Source of the DNA: Datisca glomerata
Taxonomy: Eukaryota; Streptophyta; Magnoliopsida; Cucurbitales; Datiscaceae
Assembly (NCBI GenBank): GCA_003255025.1
Contig: QANY01008571.1
Span: 1 to 64,000, forward strand
DNA length: 64,000 nucleotides
Reading direction: 5' to 3'
Shown: in pieces, positions 10,701-22,460 of the stretch
How the letters are laid out: each line of letters starts with the position of its first letter
Numbering within the stretch: the stretch's first letter is position 1
Made by a program: the position numbers and the translations under genes
The notes under the pieces: generated by a model
Databases searched by the model: none
What the model saw: the letters and a program-made list of their open reading frames with translations, nothing else
What the model was told of the DNA's origin: nothing

Positions 10701-11481
10701 TGCTTTGCTACTGTGTTATTCTACTGGAATTGGCACTTGGGACTGTTTTTTACTATTTTTGTTAAATCTTGTTCTTACAAATAGTCAAGAAACTCAATAT
10801 AGTCAATATGTGCAACTATTCTCTCACAATTCCATCAGGGAGGAGAGGAAGAGGAAGGAGATGATCCATTTAGAATATCTTACTTTTTGTGAACTATATT
10901 TAGAACATCTTTTTTGTGAACTATTTAGAACATCTTTTTTGTGAAGGATATCATATGGAATTAGGATTTTGTGGTAGATGGAAAGGATGTAATAGGATTT
11001 TGTAATTATTTTGTTGAAGGATATCACATGGCATGTGGATATGACAATTATTCAGTTATTTTGTTGATAAATACTATAATTATTTTGTTGAATGATATGA
11101 TATGACGGTTATGTTGGTTTACTATTAAATATTAGAACTATGTTATACATCCATTAAAAATATCATATAATGATAGGTCTTACATGAAAAATGCTCTTAC
11201 AATTAGAAAATGAATATTTCTCTGTTGATCAAAAGATCTACATATGATTTAAATAACATTATACATCAAAAACACTGAAATAACATAAAAAATTCTGATA
11301 CACCAAATTAATTTTAGTGGCTAAAACCTGAACCGTTGCTGAAATTAGAGGAGAATTTGTCAAAATTTTGACAAATAAGTGAATAGGGAGATGCAATTTG
11401 TGGCTGATTTTTGGATGGAAAAACGTGAGAGATGAGGTAGCTTATAAGATTGAAGAAATTGAAAAAAATAGAAAAAAAATA

Positions 11482-11637
11482 GGCACGTATCGTGTATGTG
11501 ACCAATTAACAGTCATTTGACGATTACGAGGGTAAATTGATGGATGAAAAAAGTTAGAGTGTCAATAGAAAGAAAAATCAGTTTATGGAAGTAAATTGAT
11601 TTTGAGATAAAGTATAATGATTTCTATAATATTAATC
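11482..11637 (-). repeat. MULE right terminal inverted repeat
   Basis: The reverse complement of this stretch aligns with 2508-2672 over its full length. The outer bases read GATTAATATTAT against GGTTAATATTAT on the left. Confidence 0.8.
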
Positions 11638-13730
11638 ATATAAATTGAGAAGTTATGTGTGATTAATCTAGTTGACTAAATGAATTTCTAAAGGTCTATA
11701 TTGATTCATGTAAAAATTTTAAAGAAAAATAATTTTTTATATACGTTTTCTGAAAAAAGAATATTAGCAAACCTGGAGTATTGAAATCCTGAATAAATTT
11801 GGGCTATTCCCTCGAAGTTTGTTACTAAAAACTAACGATCTCTTTGCTAGATTTTTTATTCTGATTATTTTGAGAACCATGTAATTAATTTTCAACATTT
11901 GATTTTTGTAAAATACAGTAAAAGCAGCTTACAGTCGGCTTTTGTGAAAAATAATAGAAAGTCTAAAGTCTTATTGTAGCATTTGTTTAAATCCAACCGC
12001 TAATATGACGGACAAATTGTATTGACGTAATTAATTAAACTACAATTTATCTCTCATATTGTATGTTTGAATCATATTTTCTCATTTTTTCTTAAAATTT
12101 ATAATATAATTTTGATAAAAAAAATAACCAATAATAAAATAGACAAACACCTAAGCTTATCTTTCACATCTTACAAATTCGATTAGGTCTGCCCTAGTTA
12201 GAAGAGAGCCCCATTGGAGGCCTTATGTTATTATTATATTTTAAAGAAGGAAGAATTCTAGGTATTTGTTCAAGGAGAACTAGAAAAATGAGGACATGGT
12301 TTGAGAATCTGACCGAAAAAAATTATTAAATTAATGAGAACAACTAATTTAATTATAAAAATTATAGAGACAACATTTTTCCGTCATTTTCACAAACTAT
12401 ACCTTGAAAACTGTCTTTTTCTTTAAATTTTCTGTGGTTTAAATGCATTCTCATTCAACCTTTCAACACCCATCCGCTCCAAAAAAAAGAACGGTCATCA
12501 TCTCCGTTTCCTGTTTAATTGTTCATTTTAATTTTTATAGTTATAATTTTTTTGTCAGTTGCTATTTTTTCTCAATTAAACGTTTAATTCTTGAGTTGAA
12601 AGAAATATTTTAACTCTTAGAATTCTCTCTCATTGCTGGAAATTTTACTTTTGTAGATGTGGATGGTTTTTATTCTATTTTGAAATTAGAAGTATAAGGA
12701 AAAGTTTATAAACAAAATATTTTAATCAAAGTATTAAATTATATAAATATTTTAAAGATTATCTTAATTCCGATCAGAAGAAAATATTATCTCCATTTTT
12801 TTTTGAACTCGATTAGACTAGTCATGTGCTACGTGCATTACACGTGATATATATTTTAATACGTATAATATTTTTATTTCTATGATTTAATACGATTTAT
12901 AGTAGATGAAAATACTAAACCACTACTAGGCTATTAAAATTTGATTGGTTGTTTTTTTCGTGTTAAAATACGTACAGATGAGAATAAATATAAACTATTT
13001 TTTTTGTAACAAAAGAAGTATGAAGGCAATGAGAGATAAAAAGACATAGTTAATAAATTAATAAACACAATAATTAAAAAGGTGTCTTAATTAATTATTA
13101 ATTAATCAAAGTTAATAATTAATGTGCTTAAAAGAATAATTAATATTTTTATTTATTTTTATTATATAAACTTGTTAAATGTATGTAAAAGTATATGTAT
13201 CAATCAATCATATTTGACCATATCAAGTAACAAATAGTAGCACTAAAATAATGAATAACTTATATAAAATCATTCATAAAATATTTTTATTCTCACGTGA
13301 CTTTAATTATATTATTATTGATATGTCTTATAAATATATTCAGCTTAACCTATAATATATGTTTTATATTTATTGAACTCGTTTATTAATTTTAACCTAC
13401 TTATTTTCACAATTCACTATTAGCGACACATCAATTTTTTTAAATTAGTCTAACTTTTCAAACCAAAATTTTAAGTATTCAATTTTGTTTTTCAAAATTA
13501 ATTTTTTCAATCTGAATGTATATAACAAAATTAATGTAAGGTTAACTAAGACAACTTAACGAGAGCATTCCATTAATAGTATTGTAGATATTTATGAGAA
13601 ATAAATTCTTAAAATTTATTATTGAGTTAATATCTCGATGATTATTTAAGAAAATTTGAGATTTGTGGATGCATAAATTAAAATTATCTAAAAATGATTC
13701 TCATTATTTTGTTTCTTTTAATATATTATA
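11638..13730. other. AT-rich intergenic DNA, no gene seen
   Basis: There are no frames with recognisable domains and no clear repeat structure. Near 12825-12850 there is a motif TGCTACGTGCATTACACGTG, similar to motifs at about 36990, 37300 and 2655, which may mark old element fragments. Confidence 0.5.
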
Positions 13731-14039
13731 TGTAGAGACGCAAAATTGACTGGGCTCAAGCCTCAGCTTTTGGACCCAAAAGCTATTAGATCAATCTCCC
13801 CCGACCCAGACTCTTTGGCCCATTATGGAAAGCCCACAGCTTCTCCCTATAAATATAAGACGCATAGGTCATTCATAAAGTATTCATTATCTAGTTCTCT
13901 GACTTCACGCTGTCAGAATCATTACTGACTTTGAGCGTCGAAGTCTAATTGGCTAGGCACCACGCCGGTGTCAGGTTTATATTCTTGTGTTCACTTTTTT
14001 ATCTTATTCTCATATTCGTCATCCAATTACCAGGCGACA
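13731..14039 (+). repeat. 5' LTR of the non-coding element
   Basis: It matches 18182-18463 with many substitutions, so the element is old. TATAAATATAAG at about 13848 is a likely LTR promoter. The 3' edge is uncertain: 42 bases separate this boundary from the PBS, so the 5' LTR may extend further. Confidence 0.7.
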
Positions 14040-14081
14040 CATGACAACACCTCTGACAGTAGATTTCTAGCATCTACAGTT

Positions 14082-14098
14082 TGGCGCCGTCTGTGGGA
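14082..14098 (+). other. Primer-binding site of the non-coding LTR element
   Basis: TGGCGCCGTCTGTGGGA is a PBS sequence common in plant Ty3-gypsy elements. Its first nine bases complement the 3' end of tRNA-Asp. Confidence 0.75.
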
Positions 14099-14749
14099 TA
14101 CACATTCATTATCCAAACTTAAAATTTGCCACGCTCTATTGTAATGGTGAACACATAAACAGTACGGAGGAAAATTCAGTACATAGTGCACCAGTACCAT
14201 ATGCCCCATCAGGGTAACACAATTAAGCGGTGCTCTATCGACTTTGGCTCCGTCAACCTTGGCTCCATTAGCTTAGCTACGTCAACGATGTTATGTCGAC
14301 CTTGGTTCCGTTAGCTTAGCTCCAACTTATTTTCTTAGCTTGAACAAGATATTCAAAAGCCGTGTATCCTGCTAACAATCTAAGCCAAACCCTTAAGCCG
14401 GAATAAGTTATTCTCTCAATGTAGTACTTCACAAGCCAAACATGTTAGGCAGATTGATGAAGTGGAGAGCACGAAAAATTTGATATTTCTTACCAACTTC
14501 AAACAATTAGCAAGGCTAAGCTCTTGTAGACTTCGTTGTGGAAATGGCATTTACCAACCAACCTCATTAGGTTTAATTTAGGATACAAAATGGGGGTAAC
14601 AAATTTCATATTTTTCATTGATTCGCAATAGTTGAAATTCACTATATCCGAGATGAATGAAAAACTATAATCCTTTACCCACACTTCATGCCTCGCTTCA
14701 TCTCAAAACAGAAGTCCTTAAGTGTTCACGTAAGGCAGAAAGTCCTTTG

Positions 14750-14945
14750 GTCTTTACCGAGGCAAAGTCAATTGGTTTTTCCTAGTGCAAAACTCCTTTG
14801 GTTTTCACAAGGAAAAAGTCCTTAAATTTTCACTTAAGGCCTAGATCCTTCGATTTTCACCAAGGTAGAAGTCCTAAAGTTTTCACTTTATGCCAAAAGT
14901 CTTCTAGTTTTTACTCAAAGGAAATGTCCTTAAGTTTTCATTTAA
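14750..14945 (+). repeat. Tandem array with GTCCTTAAGTTTTCAC-like units
   Basis: About five imperfect copies of a roughly 40-bp unit contain CTTTGGTTTTCAC, AAGGCAAAGTCCTT and similar blocks. It lies in the interior of the non-coding LTR element. Confidence 0.7.
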
Positions 14946-15009
14946 AGACACAAATCTTCATATTGTCTACGAGATTAGGCATCAACCTAGCACTTCTCAG
15001 GCACATAAT

Positions 15010-15760
15010 TTCTATTGATCCAACTATCGAACGTCTAAACTTGGTTTGCAACGAGGCACAAGCATTGAGAGCAGTTCTCAGGCTTATAAGTTCTCGTGCT
15101 CCAACTATCAAATATTTAAACTTGGTCTGCATGAAGCAGATTCTTGGGAGCAATTCTCAGGTACATAAGTTTTCGTGGTCCAGCCGTCACAATTCTACAC
15201 TTGGCCCAAAGGTGCTAAGCCCCTAAGTTTGGTCTGTCAAGCTCTACCCTTGACCTAAAATGGGGGCACTTCGGTCTGCCATAGTTTTACAATTGGCCCG
15301 AAGGTGCTAAGTCCCCAGGTTTGTTCTGTCAAGCTCCACCTTTTACCTAAAATGAGGGCACTTCGGTCTGCCATTGTTTTACACTTGGACTGTAAGTACC
15401 AAGTCGCCACATTTTCATGTGTCACATCGGTCAGCCACAGTTCTGCACTTGGCCCGAAGGTGCTAAGTCCCCACGTTTGGTCTATTAAGCTCCTCCCTCG
15501 ATCTGAAACAGAGCCACAGTTTTACACTTGGCCCAAAAGTGCCAAGTCCCCACACTTTAGCATGTCAAACTCTACCTTTGACAAAAAAAAGGCCACTTCG
15601 GTCTGCCATAGTTATGCGCTTGGCTCGAAGGTGCCAAGTCCCTATATTTTAGTTTGTCAAGCTCTAGCGTTGACCCAAAAAAGGTCCACGTTGGTCTTCC
15701 AAAGGTTAGTACTTGGCCCGAACGTGTCCAATTCCCTAACTAAAGATGGCTGGCAAGATT
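15010..15760 (+). repeat. Tandem array with CTTGGCCCGAAGGTGC units
   Basis: About seven imperfect units of roughly 100-120 bp share ACTTCGGTCTGCCATAG, ACTTGGCCCGAAGGTGC, AAGTCCCC and TCAAGCTC. Open frames across it are by-products of the repeat. Confidence 0.75.
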
Positions 15761-15949
15761 CTGAACTTAAACCAGAATAGGGAAAAAAACCCTAGATAAA
15801 CAACGAGAGGAAAATCTCGCAACCAACATGTTATATTTTGACAAATTAACATCTGTTATGAAAAACTCAGGCAATGTTTAAAATCTAAACACAATAAATT
15901 TCTTTGAACCTTTATCATGCTTTGCCTTTGGATGGACAATCCTCATTCT

Positions 15950-17345
15950 CTGTTGTTGGATGAACATCTTCATGCTCCGTCACTAGATGGATCATTCCTA
16001 TGCTCCGTCACTAGATGGATCATTCCTATGCTCTGCTGTCAGATGGACCCTCCTCATGTATCGCAAGACGAAATATCTCCATGATCCGTGTCGGACGAAC
16101 CATCCTTATGCTCCATTGCAGAATGAAACATCCCTATGCTTCGTCAGACCGGGACATCGTCATGCTCCATCACCTGATGGAACAGGCTCATGCTCCATCG
16201 CCTGACAGAACATCCTCATGCTCTATCGTCATACGAAAAATCCTCATGCTCCATCTTCGGATGGAACAGCCACATGCTGCATTGCCAGACAGAACATCCA
16301 TGCTCTATCATCGGATGGAGCATTTTCATGCTTCGCAGGATGGAAGATCCTTATGCTCCCTTGCCGGACAAAACATCCTCATGCTCTACCACGGGACAAA
16401 ACATCCATGCTCCATCGCTGGACAGAACATCCATCCTTTACCACCAGATGGAGCATCCTTATACTTTGCTGGATGGAACATACTCATGCTCTATAGTGTG
16501 ACGAAACATCCATGCTTCGCCGCCGGACAACACATCCTCATGCTTCGTCAGACAGAACATTCATGCTCCACCGCCAGATGGAGCATCCCCATGCTTCACC
16601 AAACGAAACATTCTCATGCTTCGTAGCTAGCCAGAATATCCATGCTCTGCCGCTAGATGGAGTATCATCATGCTTCGCCGGATGGAGCATCCTCATTCTC
16701 CGCCACTGGACGGAACATCCATGCTCTATCATGGATGTAACATCCATATTTATGCTCTATCGTCGGATGAAACATCCTTATGCTCCACCGTCGGATGAAA
16801 CATCCATGCTCCGCCACTAGACAGAACATCCATGCTCCATCGCAAGATGATCATCCTCATGCTCTATTGAACAAAACATTCTCATGCTCCACCACCGGAG
16901 GGAATATACTCATTCTTTGTCGTCGGACAGACCATCCACGCTCCGCCGCCAGACAGAGCATCCTCATGCTCCGCTGCAGGGCGGAGCATCCTCATGCTTT
17001 ACCGAATGGAACAATCTCATGCTCCATCGTCAGATGAAACATCCTAATGCTCCGTCGCCAGACAGAATATCCATGCTCTGCCGCCAGACTGAGCACCTTC
17101 ATGCTTCACCGGACGGAACATCCTCATGCTCCGTAGCCAGAACATTCATACTCTAAAGCCGGATGGAATATCCATGCTCCTCCGCTGAACAAGCATCCTC
17201 ATGCTTCACCGCCAGACGAACTATCCTTATGCTCAGCCACCGGACAAGCCATCTTTATGCTCTGTCATCAGATGAACTATGGTTTTTCTCAGCGGGACAA
17301 ACCATCTTCATGTCCCGCTATCGGATAAACCATCCTCATGCTCTC
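15950..17345 (+). repeat. 28-bp minisatellite, about 50 copies
   Basis: The unit is about 28 bp (CATCCTCATGCTCC, ATCG, then a GGATGGAA- or GACAGAA-like stretch) repeated for 1.4 kb, with some 25-27-bp variants. Because 28 is not a multiple of three and the unit lacks stops, all three plus frames stay partly open and encode His/Pro/Ser/Cys-rich strings. That explains the overlapping open frames without any gene. Confidence 0.85.
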
Positions 17346-17464
17346 TCTAAGAAAGAACTTATATTTAGAGGAGTAATCTAAGAAACCATGATCTTTTAGC
17401 GATCATAATCTCGCAAGGAACGTATAAACAAGGCGAAGAAAGCTTAATCCCATCACTCACTAGT

Positions 17465-17820
17465 CATGTCTACCTCGAGCTTGATTTTGACCCAGCAAAC
17501 ATTTGAATTCGGTCTTCTTTGTGAAAATGCACTTGTTTGTCTTTATGTTACTTTTCAGAGGGTTTTTAATAGACTCAATCAGATTTTAGGATGGAAAGTT
17601 ATGATAAAAATAATTGTGACGGCACCAATGATTCAAACCGCAAAAATTGAATCTCTTCACTAAATAGTCACGTTGACTTCAAACTTGATTTTGACCCAAC
17701 AAACGTCTGAATTATGTCTTATTTATGAAATGCAAATTTGTTGGGCTTCGTGTTATCTTTTCAGTAGTTTTTAAATCGACTCAATTAGATTATGGGGTTA
17801 AAAGTTATGATAAAAATACA
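17465..17820 (+). repeat. Two tandem units of about 200 bp inside the LTR element
   Basis: 17465-17615 and 17668-17820 share CTTGATTTTGACCCA, AACA, TTATCTTTTCAG-like text and a common end AAAGTTATGATAAAAAT, with substitutions. Confidence 0.75.
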
Positions 17821-18181
17821 ATAACTTCTCAATTTAATCAAGACTGAAGATAAGATGATTAGATGGAATCTTCTCCAAGATATCCTCTAAGCATATCTTA
17901 TCATAAAGGAAGAGTCCAACTCCAATTTGAATTACTCAAGTCAATCTTACTATCAATATTTTTATACTCATCTAGACCAAACTGGCGTTGGGGTTCGTTA
18001 GGTAGAATGCACGATGATTCAGCCGGTCAAACAAGGCATACTAAGCTGAATTATTTTTACGATTCTCAATTTTACCATTAATGCAGTCAAGTCATGGATC
18101 ACGAATCAATCTCCGTAAACTAGTCACTTTACTTTTAGAGTCCGATTCATTCAACTCGAACTCAGAAAGTAAGGGGCAAAC

Positions 18182-18463
18182 TGTAGAGGCCTAAAATTTA
18201 CTAGGCTCAGGCCTCAGCTCATAGTCCCAAAAGCCATTAGATGAATCTCGAGCTTGACCCAAACTCTTTGACCCATTATGTAAAGCCCACGACTTCTCCC
18301 TATAAATATAAGGTGCATAGGTAATTCATCAGATATTCATTATCTAGCTCTCTGGCCCCATGCTGTTAAAATCATTACTGACTTAACACCCGTGTTAAGT
18401 TAATACTCTTACATTCACTCTTTTATCTTATTATCAGGTTCGTCATCCAATTATCAAACGACA
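18182..18463 (+). repeat. 3' LTR of the non-coding element
   Basis: Direct repeat of 13731-14039, preceded immediately by the purine tract AGAAAGTAAGGGGCAAAC (18164-18181). It ends ACGACA like the first LTR. Confidence 0.75.
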
Positions 18464-19252
18464 AAAAGCAAATCTCTTTTGTCTAATTAAATTCTTTTTT
18501 GGGATAGTACAAACAATTTGCAGTAAAATTTAATGAACAATTCAAAATTTATGAAACTGATTTACAAACTTATTATATAAACGTATTTGTTCTTATTTAT
18601 GCTAAAGTTAAATAAACTATTTAATTTCTTAATTAGTAGTTTCCTAGAAAGAGTTTCTTAATTATAACAGTTTGACTTTCATTTAAAAATAACATAAAAG
18701 AGGTTAAATGCAACTATGCTAGAGTTTAACGTTGCTAATTTAGTTCTTCAATAGGCTTTTGTCAATTCTATGATTTTCCTTCCTCCACCAGTCAACTTAC
18801 TCCACGTTGCTGGTCTGACCAAAGACTATTCTTGTGGTTAACCTTTCCTTTGTAATGCAAGTCTGCCGACAAAAGCAAATAAGAAATAACAGCAGAAACA
18901 CTTTATATTTCTCTTTGTACCGTTCGTAACTCGGTTCAGTTAAGAAATAAATATTCATAAACAACCTGAACCTGAAGTAGTTTCTTTTATGGCAATAGAA
19001 TCCGTTTGATCATTTTACTGAACTAGATTGACCTTGACCTTGACCTTGACCTATATTAAACCTTTGTCTAGCAGTTCCTCTGATATTCACATATTCAGTG
19101 TCCACTGCACCACCACCAAGCTTAAGCTTCATGATATAGACCAATGCCCACTTAGCATGTATTTGCTTTATTAAACCATGGATCATTGTGGGATAGCTTT
19201 TAGTATTTGTGATGGGCTATGACTGCCAGTGGAAATTGTAACTTGGGTACTA
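18464..19252. other. Upstream region of the TBL gene
   Basis: AT-rich DNA from the LTR element to the TBL start codon, containing the W-box cluster. Two short upstream frames start at 19212 (ends 19241) and 19219 (overlaps the main ATG). They matter only if the transcript begins upstream of them. Confidence 0.5.
19028..19051 (+). promoter_or_regulatory. Four tandem W-box hexamers (TTGACC)
   Basis: TTGACC occurs four times without a gap, about 200 bp before the TBL ATG. TTGAC(C/T) is the binding core of WRKY transcription factors, and clustered W-boxes are a known arrangement in stress- and pathogen-responsive promoters. A TATATTA-like stretch follows at 19052. The control role is inferred. 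Confidence 0.55.
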
Positions 19253-20089
19253 ATGATGGTTGTGGTTAAGGCATTCTATTGGCGATCATTCAGCAATTTC
19301 AGGTCATTTTATGGGAAAATAATCGAGGGTCATCGTAAAATTTTGGGTTCTTTATGCCCTCTTTTCGTGATTAGCTCATTGGTGTCATTCATTGTAGCTA
19401 TTACGTGTGCATATGTATATCTGCTCTCTAATTTTCGCCCGTTTAATCAAAGCAACGTGAATGTGATTCATGAGGCTAATATCTCAGCTAGTGAATGCAA
19501 TGTGTTTGAAGGAAATTGGGTATGGGATGACTCCTACCCTTTATATGATACATCTCAATGTCGATTCGCCGAAAGGGGATTTAGTTGCTTGGCTAATGGC
19601 CGGGAAGATAGAGGCTATACAAAATGGAGATGGAAGCCAAATGATTGTGACATTCCTCGGTTTAACGTTAGTGCTATTCTTGAACAGCTTAGGGGGAAAA
19701 GAGTCGTTTTTGTAGGTGATTCATTGAGTAGAACACAATGGGAGTCTTTGATTTGTATGCTTATGAGTGGTGTGAAGGATAGAAAGAGTGTTTATGAAAT
19801 CAATGGACGTAAGATCAAGAAAAATACAAGGTTTTTAGGAGTGAGGTTTAGTGAGTACAATATTAAGATTGACTTTTATCGTTCAGTGTTCTTGATGCAG
19901 ACTGGTGGGAAGCCAAAGAAGGCGCCTAAGAAGGTGAGGATGACTCTTAGAGTGGACAAGTTGGATGGTATTAGTAATGAGTGGGTTGATTCTGATATTT
20001 TGGTGTTTAATTCTGGGCATTGGTGGAACCGAATTAGACTCTTTCATGAAATGTAAGTTTTCTAGTTTTCTTGCATGAATTGATTTTAT

Positions 20090-20127
<38 letters not shown>

Positions 20128-21395
20128 CATTGCTTAACATGAAAAGAAGTATTTTAGTAATGTAAATTGGGTCGCTATTCAATGTCGGATGTATTTTTTC
20201 CAGTATGAAAATGATGATTTTTGTTTAACGTTTTCAAACATATTTGCTGAACTTCTTTCAACACATTTATTGAACTCAAAAAAATTTATTGAACCCTATT
20301 TGCTTAATGTCATAACACATTAGTTGAATCTTAAGATACATTTGTTGAACTCGTTTAACTCATTGTTCGACCCTACAGTATCAATGCTCGAAAGCACCCT
20401 GCATTGAAGAATTTTCCATGAAAATGTCTAAAATTTTCCTGTAGAATATCTTTTGTGTGCAATTATCATTTTGTTGATATTAATTGTACCCTGGATTAGC
20501 TTCCATGAGCTCTAATGTGGTTGTTTCTTGGACAGGGGGTGTTATTTTCAGGTAGGTAACTCATTGCAGCTTAGAATGCCAATCACTACTGGGTTTAGGA
20601 GAGCAATAAAGACTTGGGCATCTTGGGTTGAAAGTAATATCAACACAAATAGAACCCGTGTGTTTTTCCGCACCTTTGAATCGACCCATTGGACGTATGT
20701 TTTCTCATTTAATAATCAAATTAGCTTCCTTCCAATGTTGATCTTCAATTGATCATTCTGTCTTTGCTTGCATAAGGGTGATCATGATAATCTGCTATCT
20801 GGAAATAGCTTTAACTACAAAATTTATACATATAAACCCGTTCTTTCGACCATTTTTGAAAAACGCATACTTTCTCGTCCATAAGTAATTGTTTTTAGGC
20901 TTTTAAAAAAGTTTGGATTTGGATGTATAATTTGAAAATCTTTTTTATGACTGAGAAATTATGATATAAAGACATTACTTGAATATATTGTTGTAATTTT
21001 TTTATAAAGCCGACTGATCTAAAGGGAAATCTCGACAATCATGTACTGAAAATAAATAAAAACAAAGCATATTGATGCTTGTTATCTGTAACAGTGGCGC
21101 TAGACGTAATCATTGTCAAGTCACTCAACGTCCTTCAACGAAGGCTAACGGGTGGGAACGGAGGAGCACGTTATCGGAAATCATTATAAGAGTCACAAAA
21201 AGAATGCAGATTCCAGTAACAGTTATGCATCTTACACCGATGGGAGCATTTCGGAAGGATGGACATATAGGTAGATGGAGTGACAATCCTTCTGTGCCTG
21301 ATTGTACTCATTGGTGTTTACCTGGTGTGCCTGATATGTGGAATGAAATTCTATTCTCTTATCTACTGCCCAGGAAACAATTTCTCCCACAATAA
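19253..21395 (+). CDS. Trichome birefringence-like (TBL/DUF231) polysaccharide O-acetyltransferase
   Basis: Three exons, 19253-20052, 20536-20694 and 21095-21395, joined by GT-AG introns of 483 and 400 bp, give 419 residues. The upstream GTG-led extension is ignored because ATG ATG at 19253 starts the natural type II membrane protein. A cytosolic N-terminus and one transmembrane segment (about 34-57) imply a Golgi location. The PMR5N region follows (about 81-133; CNVFEGNWVWDDSYPLYD, then KWRWKPNDCD). The PC-esterase domain has GDSLSRTQWESL (Ser157) and the closing DCTHWCLPGVPDMWNE motif (Asp389, His392), so the Ser-Asp-His triad is complete. Family members O-acetylate xylan, mannan, pectin or xyloglucan in the Golgi; the substrate here cannot be told. 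Exon 2 resumes at GCYFQVG, a family-typical boundary. The first intron holds an (AT)n run at about 20095-20124. The gene appears intact. Confidence 0.9.
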
Positions 21396-22414
21396 TCAAT
21401 AAATTTTGGACAACTTTACATTATTTTTCTTCTCTCTATTAGTAATCTAGCTAATGTCCTTTCTGTTTCGATCATTTAAAGAAAACAGGTCATTTTTGAA
21501 AAATATGTAAGAGAATGACCGAAAAAAATTGTATTTGTAAGAATGACTGGGTTTTTTCATAATTGTAATTATTTTTATAAAACTGGAAATTTTATGTACA
21601 CGTGTGCATGGTATATAATAATATTATATATGTATATATTTATATACTATAGTATATTATAATATACCATCAATGTACTGTAGTATATTTTAATATACTA
21701 TCAGTATATTATAGTATATAGTAGTATATTTTTATATATCATCAGTATATCGTAGAATAAATGTAGTATATTTTTATATATCATCCAATATTGATATCTT
21801 TCCACATCCAAGCTCGTCCCCTCCTTCTTCTTCATCTCTCTCACTCGAAAACCAGAAATTTAATGGCGATAACTGCTACTACCACCAACATCAGAGCCAG
21901 TCAGCCATTTACGAATCCATCCATAACAAGATCCACATCTCCAAAACCACAACCCCATCAGTTTCAGTACCCTCCACAATTTCCTCATTAGAACCTTCAA
22001 TTCATATTTGCTAAAGTCCCTTCAAGACCCGAGGGAGAGAAACAAAGAGAAAATGAGAGAAAGGCAGAGGGAGAAGCAGATTGAACGAGAGGAGACTGAG
22101 GGAGAAGTAGAATCAACGAGAGACGAAGCAAATTGAATGAGAGGAGACTGAGGGAGAAGTATCTAATATAATATGTGAGTCAAATCTTCTTCATGTAAAA
22201 CCGGTTTATTTATGGGAAGAACTACATGAATGGTCCTTTTGCGGTAGCTAAATGGACGTCAAATATTTTTAGCAAATATGATCGGTGGTCTCCACTTAAA
22301 AAGTGCATTTACTGTTTATTCCCATAAAAAGTCATGAGGACACGTATTTTTTTAAAAGTATGTGACTCTCTCGATACAAACGAGTGAACAATGCATGTCA
22401 TATTGCGCACGTCA

Positions 22415-22460
22415 ATGCACCGGTGCATATCACTGTGCACGTCATTGTGCACCGGTGCAC
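22415..22460. repeat. Two perfect 14-bp palindromes around ACCGGT
   Basis: ATGCACCGGTGCAT (22415-22428) and GTGCACCGGTGCAC (22447-22460) are each perfect palindromes with a shared TGCACCGGTGCA core. They are set in a stretch rich in CACTGTGCACGTCA-like words. Function unknown. Confidence 0.8.

Larger units (their letters stand above)
2508..11637 (+). mobile_element. Mutator-like element (MULE), deleted and carrying a nested gypsy element
   Basis: The two ends form diverged terminal inverted repeats of about 160 bp (2508-2672 and 11482-11637), sharing for example TTAATATTAT, TCTCAAAATCAA and CATCCATCAATTTAC. Between them lie a pyrimidine-rich leader, a minisatellite, an N-terminal mudrA-like piece, a C-terminal piece with a CCHC zinc knuckle, and a second repeat block. 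The central DDE domain of the transposase is missing, so this is a deletion derivative. Without the gypsy insert (3940-9918, one target copy included) it would be about 3.15 kb. Bases flanking the inverted repeats do not form an obvious 9-bp target duplication, so age or small end errors are likely. Confidence 0.8.
13731..18463 (+). mobile_element. Non-coding LTR element (LARD-like), about 4.7 kb, filled with tandem arrays
   Basis: Direct LTRs of about 280-310 bp begin TGTAGAG and end ACGACA (13731-14039 and 18182-18463). They share GGCCTCAGCT-like, CCCTATAAATATAAG and CATCCAATTA blocks. A gypsy-type primer-binding site (14082-14098) follows the first, and a purine tract (18164-18181) precedes the second. 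I find no gag, protease, RT, RNase H or integrase; the interior is a series of tandem arrays. It must depend on enzymes from another element. No matching 5-bp target duplication is visible. Confidence 0.75.

Noticed and set aside
16538..16747. CRISPR-like impression from regular short repeats
   Set aside because: Repeats are contiguous and diverged with no unique spacers, and the genome is a plant nuclear genome.
15950..17345. Several overlapping frames of 70-200 codons rich in His, Pro, Ser and Cys
   Set aside because: Explained by the stop-free 28-bp repeat; all three plus frames are open, as expected for a non-coding satellite.
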